This document shows, one piece after another, positions 30,097-33,323 of a DNA stretch of 33,323 bases (position 1 is its first letter; every line of letters begins with the position of its first letter). Source of the DNA: a virus. A program made the translations under genes and the position numbers. Under the pieces are notes generated by a model. It was not told where the DNA came from. It was given only the letters and a program-made list of their open reading frames with translations, and made no database searches. The DNA lies in IMG/VR virus record IMGVR_UViG_3300022745_000116, positions 1-33,323 of that record; one strand, 5' to 3'.

Positions 30097-30548
30097 CCCA
30101 CACTCTCACCCTCACGGGCTCACATAAACAATTACAATCGGCGCTTGCCGCTTTTGCATCAACCGAAGAAACGGGCACGCTTTCAGACTCATCCCAAATC
30201 GAAAAGGCTCAACCTATTTCTAAAACGGCCAACAAAAGCGGTAAGCCCACTTTAAAAGAAACGGTGGCAGCCAAACAAAGCAGCGTGGAAGATTTTGAAA
30301 CAACAGAAGATTCTACGGGATTTGATGCATCAGAAGCTTCAGAAGAAGCCGACCTAGACGATGCGTTTGGACCCGCTGAAGAAGAAAAGAATTATTCATT
30401 GGCCGAAGTGCAAAAACTGATGGGTGCTTATGCGAAAGCTAAAACCCCAGCGGCGGCCCAAAAGCTTTTGACTAAATTCAAAGTGAAAAAATTGGCTCAA
30501 CTTCCACAGGTAAAGTTGAACGAACTAGCAAAGATTATTGAGCTATGA
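30090..30548 (+). CDS. Early protein with acidic linker
   Basis: 152 residues from GTG at 30090 (AAAGGTGG upstream). Three parts: a short N-terminal beta/alpha segment (LTHTLTLTGSHKQLQSALAA), a long acidic Ser/Glu/Asp/Thr-rich linker (about 30-100), and a compact helical C-terminal domain (YSLAEVQKLMGAYAKAKTPA, then AQKLLTKFKVKKLAQLP). Similar helical C-terminal domains occur in small phage proteins near replication genes. Overlaps the DUF2800 gene by 4 bases. It may modulate or connect replication/recombination proteins; function unknown. Confidence 0.6.
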   Translation: MLTHTLTLTGSHKQLQSALAAFASTEETGTLSDSSQIEKAQPISKTANKSGKPTLKETVAAKQSSVEDFETTEDSTGFDASEASEEADLDDAFGPAEEEKNYSLAEVQKLMGAYAKAKTPAAAQKLLTKFKVKKLAQLPQVKLNELAKIIEL

Positions 30549-31702
30549 AAAAAGCAGGGCTGAAAAATCACACCGACCGCAAACATTCCACTGTGGGGGC
30601 TTCACAGTCAGAACGGTGGCTAAATTGTCCTGGGTCGGTGCGACTATCGGCCCTAGCCCCTGTGCAGCCGGAAAGTGCGGCTGCAAAGCGGGGGACTGAA
30701 TACCACGAGCATTTAGAAAAATATTTAAAAGAGCTTCAATTTAAGGGCCAAGTAAAGGTGACTGACGAGCATGGCGAAGTGTTGTCGCCTGTTGTTGAAT
30801 ATATTGCCGACGCCATCACCGAACGGGGCATTGACGTTGATGAAGACTTTTACATTGAAAGCAAAGTGGTCCTAGACTTTATTGACCCTGATTGCTTTGG
30901 CACCATTGATGTGGCCTTGGCCGAGCCCTTTGGCACACTGGAAATTATTGATTTGAAAACAGGCTTTAAACCTGTGGACCCGGTGAAGAACACACAACTT
31001 ATTTATTATGCTCTTGGCATTGCCCATAAGTATGACTTCAACTTCCACACTGTGAAGCTCACCGTAGCGCAGCCAACCAACAAGGAAAAGCCGATTTCAT
31101 CTTGGGAAGCGCCGATAGCTGAAATAGAAGACTATGTTGAATATTTTAGTAAAGGGGTAAAGCGCACCAAAGACCCTAACGCAAAATTGTTTGCTGGGAA
31201 ATGGTGTCACTTTTGTCCTGCGGCTGCAACCTGCCCCGAGCTTATGAAAAAGACCTTGGGAAAAGTGCAAGAAGACTTTGAAGTGGTTGATAGCAAGGCC
31301 ATAGCTGTAAATGAAAAAGCTCTGACACCACAGAAAGTGGCACAATATTTAGAAAGTGCCGACCAAATAGAATTGTGGGTTGATGCCATCAGAAAAGTGG
31401 CAAAGACAATGCTAGAACAAAAGCAAGTCATTCCAGGGTGGGCATTGCTTCCAACAAGGCCGACAAGGAAATGGAAAGACGAAGCAAAAGCCTATGAAGT
31501 GGCAAAAAAGCTAAAGGTAAAATTTTACAAACAAGAAGCTTTGGGGCCATCACAGCTTGAAAAAACTTTGGGAAAGGACCATTTTGAAAAAGTTTTCGGG
31601 AAGCTTGTGAAAAAAGAAAGCGGTGGTTCACTTCGCTTGGGCCGTGTGCGTGACGTTGGTAATGATTTTGACGATGAACAAACAACAGAAAAGGAATGGT
31701 AA
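30545..31702 (+). CDS. DUF2800 family Cas4/AddB-like PD-(D/E)XK nuclease
   Basis: 385 residues. Nuclease core: GTIDVA with D122, EIIDLKTG with D136 and K138, and a downstream NTQLIYYALG QxxxY-like motif. Four cysteines fit the Cx(n)Cx2Cx5C pattern of Fe-S nucleases: C28 (WLNCPGS), C221, C224 and C230. This is the arrangement of AddB, Cas4 and Dna2-type domains. The C-terminal extension is charged and ends TTEKEW. In phages DUF2800 proteins accompany DUF2815 and PolA, and are thought to process DNA ends during replication or recombination. An AAGGA near its end serves as ribosome site for the next gene. Confidence 0.9.
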   Translation: MKKAGLKNHTDRKHSTVGASQSERWLNCPGSVRLSALAPVQPESAAAKRGTEYHEHLEKYLKELQFKGQVKVTDEHGEVLSPVVEYIADAITERGIDVDEDFYIESKVVLDFIDPDCFGTIDVALAEPFGTLEIIDLKTGFKPVDPVKNTQLIYYALGIAHKYDFNFHTVKLTVAQPTNKEKPISSWEAPIAEIEDYVEYFSKGVKRTKDPNAKLFAGKWCHFCPAAATCPELMKKTLGKVQEDFEVVDSKAIAVNEKALTPQKVAQYLESADQIELWVDAIRKVAKTMLEQKQVIPGWALLPTRPTRKWKDEAKAYEVAKKLKVKFYKQEALGPSQLEKTLGKDHFEKVFGKLVKKESGGSLRLGRVRDVGNDFDDEQTTEKEW

Positions 31703-31703
31703 C

Positions 31704-32318
31704 ATGATTGAAAAACAGTTAGCACCCAAGGTGCGAAAAGACCCGGACCACAAAGCAATTTACATAACCACAAGTCAGTTCAGGGTGAGCTTTCCAAAGC
31801 TTGTGGCCCCTGTGGCTTCAAGCGATGAAGAAGGGGCAAAGAAAAAATATTCCCTTTCAATGCTTTTTCCAAAAAAGCATGACCGCAAGTATTTGATTGA
31901 TGCCGTTAACGAAGTGGCAGCAATGACTTGGGGTAAGAAATTGCCCGCAGGTATGACAAAACCTTTCAAGGACGGCGATGCGCTTGAATACGATGGTTAT
32001 GCAGGCATGATGGCAATGAGTGGGTCATCTTCTGAAAACTTCCCTATCCAAACTTTGGGCCGCGATAAGCAACCATGCCCCCCTGCAAAGATTTATGCGG
32101 GATGCTGGGCACGGGCTTCTATAACCATTAAGGGTTATGAATACGGTAAAATTAAAAAGGGTGTGACGGTTTACGTTCAAGGCATCCAATTCTTGGCTGA
32201 CGATGAAGAGTTTGGTGGCCGCGATGTAGCTTCGGACTTTGGTGACGATGACCTAGGCGACATTGAAAGTTTTGACTCTGGGGCTGAAGCATCAGAAGAA
32301 GAAGCACAGGACTGGTAA
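31704..32318 (+). CDS. DUF2815 family ssDNA-binding-like protein
   Basis: 204 residues from ATG at 31704, eight bases after AAGGA; an in-frame upstream ATG at 31623 lies inside the previous gene and is unlikely. Core beta-rich fold (QFRVSFPKLVAP, KKKYSLSMLFPKK, IYAGCWARASITIKGYEYG, GVTVYVQGIQFLADDEEF), an OB-fold-like arrangement, then an acidic tail ending EEEAQDW. Acidic tails with a terminal aromatic residue recall T7 gp2.5 and bacterial SSB, where they recruit partners. Known members sit between DUF2800 and PolA genes. ssDNA binding is inferred from family context. Confidence 0.88.
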   Translation: MIEKQLAPKVRKDPDHKAIYITTSQFRVSFPKLVAPVASSDEEGAKKKYSLSMLFPKKHDRKYLIDAVNEVAAMTWGKKLPAGMTKPFKDGDALEYDGYAGMMAMSGSSSENFPIQTLGRDKQPCPPAKIYAGCWARASITIKGYEYGKIKKGVTVYVQGIQFLADDEEFGGRDVASDFGDDDLGDIESFDSGAEASEEEAQDW

Positions 32319-33323
32319 ATGCAAAGGCTCGTTTTAGATTTGGAAACTAGAAGCGAGCTTGACGTTAAAGAGGTGGGGCCGCACAAATACGCGGCCCACC
32401 CTTCCACAGAAATCATGGCCGTTGGTTACAAAATTGATAAAACCCCGGCCAAAGTTTGGCTTCCTTTGCAAGACCAAACTTTTCCAAAAGATTTAAAACA
32501 CGCACTTGAATTTTATGACCGCCGTGAGCCCACAAGAATTGTTGCCCACAACGCCGAATTTGAAATGGCCGTGTGGAATAACAAAGTCAAAAGCCAATTA
32601 AAATCACCACACCTGTGGCTAAATCAAACTTTTGTCACTTGCACCGCAGCCCGCGCCACGCACTTTGGCTATCCCAGAAAATTGGAAACGCTTGCCAAAG
32701 CTCTTGAGCTTCCCGCCGAAAAAAATAAGCAGGGCCACCGAGTAATGATGAAGCTCACCAAGCCCCGCACGGCTTGGCACAAAGATAGAACTGAAGAAAA
32801 GTGGCACGACGGTGAAATTGATTGGCTGTTACTGGCTGAATATTGTGCCACTGACGTTGAAGTGGAAGCAATGGTTGATGACATTGTGCCAGAGCTACCA
32901 CCCTTTGAAAGAAAACTGTGGGACCTAACGTGCAGAATAAATGCTGACGGTATTCTTACAGACCAAAATTTAATTAAAAAAGTCATCGACATGATGGCCT
33001 ATTTCCAAGAAAAATATTCCCAAGAGTTTGTGGACCTGACCGAGGGCCGGGTCAAAAAAGTTACTGAAATTGCCCAGTTTGTTAAATGGCTTTTTGACCA
33101 GGGCTGTGTCATTCCAGACCTGCAAAAACAAACCATCATTGATTATTTAAAAGTGGAAAAAGACCCAGTAGTAAAAAGGGCTCTTGAGCTTCGCCAACTT
33201 CTTGGCAAGTCATCAACCGCAAAATTTCAAAGTTTTTTTGACCGCGCCGATAACAGGGGTGTGGTGCGGGATTTGCTAGTTTATGGTGGTGCCACCCCAA
33301 CACTTCGCTGGTCGGGCTCTGGT
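32319..33323 (+). CDS. Family A DNA polymerase, N-terminal part (partial)
   Basis: The ATG at 32319 immediately follows the previous stop (TAAATG); the frame runs open to the window edge (335 residues seen). 3'-5' exonuclease motifs: LVLDLETRSE with D7 and E9, IVAHNAEFE (Exo II) and YCATDVEVE (Exo III). The polymerase region begins around WDLTCRINADGIL, then LGKSSTAKFQSF, and the visible end reads GATPTLRWSGSG, equivalent to the conserved motif A-preceding region. The C-terminal palm and fingers are outside the window. Phage PolA of this module replicates the genome with the prim-pol/helicase and SSB-like proteins. Confidence 0.93.
   Translation, partial: MQRLVLDLETRSELDVKEVGPHKYAAHPSTEIMAVGYKIDKTPAKVWLPLQDQTFPKDLKHALEFYDRREPTRIVAHNAEFEMAVWNNKVKSQLKSPHLWLNQTFVTCTAARATHFGYPRKLETLAKALELPAEKNKQGHRVMMKLTKPRTAWHKDRTEEKWHDGEIDWLLLAEYCATDVEVEAMVDDIVPELPPFERKLWDLTCRINADGILTDQNLIKKVIDMMAYFQEKYSQEFVDLTEGRVKKVTEIAQFVKWLFDQGCVIPDLQKQTIIDYLKVEKDPVVKRALELRQLLGKSSTAKFQSFFDRADNRGVVRDLLVYGGATPTLRWSGSG

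Noticed and set aside
31623-31703. Longer start of the DUF2815 gene
   Set aside because: The upstream ATG lies inside the DUF2800 gene without a ribosome site; ATG at 31704 has AAGGA at correct spacing.

Overview
The window is a dense, gap-poor segment of a tailed-phage (siphovirus-type) genome or prophage. One long leftward (minus-strand) block runs from about 29.6 kb down to position 1, and a shorter rightward (plus-strand) block starts at 29.73 kb and leaves the window inside a DNA polymerase gene. There are no host housekeeping genes, rRNA, tRNA, CRISPR arrays or insertion sequences. A Gram-negative host is implied by the lipoprotein, the Sec signal peptides and a candidate two-gene spanin pair. 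The genus cannot be named from sequence alone. Adhesin-like fibre modules with Sec signals recall Bdellovibrio-type predators, but that is only a guess.

Layout. (A) 32.3-33.3 kb: 5' part of a family A DNA polymerase with an N-terminal 3'-5' exonuclease. (B) 29.7-32.3 kb, plus strand: small early proteins, a Cas4/AddB-like DUF2800 nuclease and a DUF2815 ssDNA-binding-like protein, forming the familiar DUF2800-DUF2815-PolA module. (C) 29.64-29.73 kb: divergent control region with a Cro-like HTH gene on its left. (D) 27.1-29.4 kb, minus strand: prim-pol/VapE-type primase-helicase. (E) 26.77-27.12 kb: non-coding region with twelve copies of a 9-bp iteron around an AT-rich core, the best origin candidate. 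(F) 23.4-26.8 kb: small accessory genes including an HNH endonuclease and a membrane protein. (G) 16.1-23.5 kb: small and large terminase, portal, two gpG-like neck/morphogenesis proteins, scaffold, major capsid protein, a terminator-like hairpin, an exported decoration-like protein and small proteins. (H) 10.4-16.0 kb: two small virion proteins, a 1059-residue repeat-rich fibre, a small fibre-assembly-like protein, a neck protein with an EF-hand loop, and a tail-terminator-like protein. (I) 4.3-10.4 kb: tail tube, tail chaperones joined by a predicted -1 frameshift, tape measure, tail-tip protein and a receptor-binding-type fibre. (J) 0.9-4.3 kb: three fibre-like proteins, each with a Sec signal peptide. 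(K) 1-0.95 kb: a lysis-like cassette of small membrane proteins and a lipoprotein; no endolysin is visible.

How it works together. The plus-strand module plus the leftward prim-pol/VapE protein should replicate the DNA, probably from the iteron region. Terminase, portal, scaffold and capsid proteins build and fill the head. Neck, tube, chaperone and tape-measure proteins build a tail of roughly 100 nm. Many late genes overlap by 1-4 bases (ATGA, GTGA or TAATG junctions), implying one translationally coupled leftward operon.

Most notable: four virion-like proteins with clean Sec signal peptides and paired cysteines; the 12-copy iteron region; a textbook A-AAA-AAC frameshift site; a shared acidic-Trp C-terminus on four replication-region proteins; and module shuffling among the tail-fibre genes.
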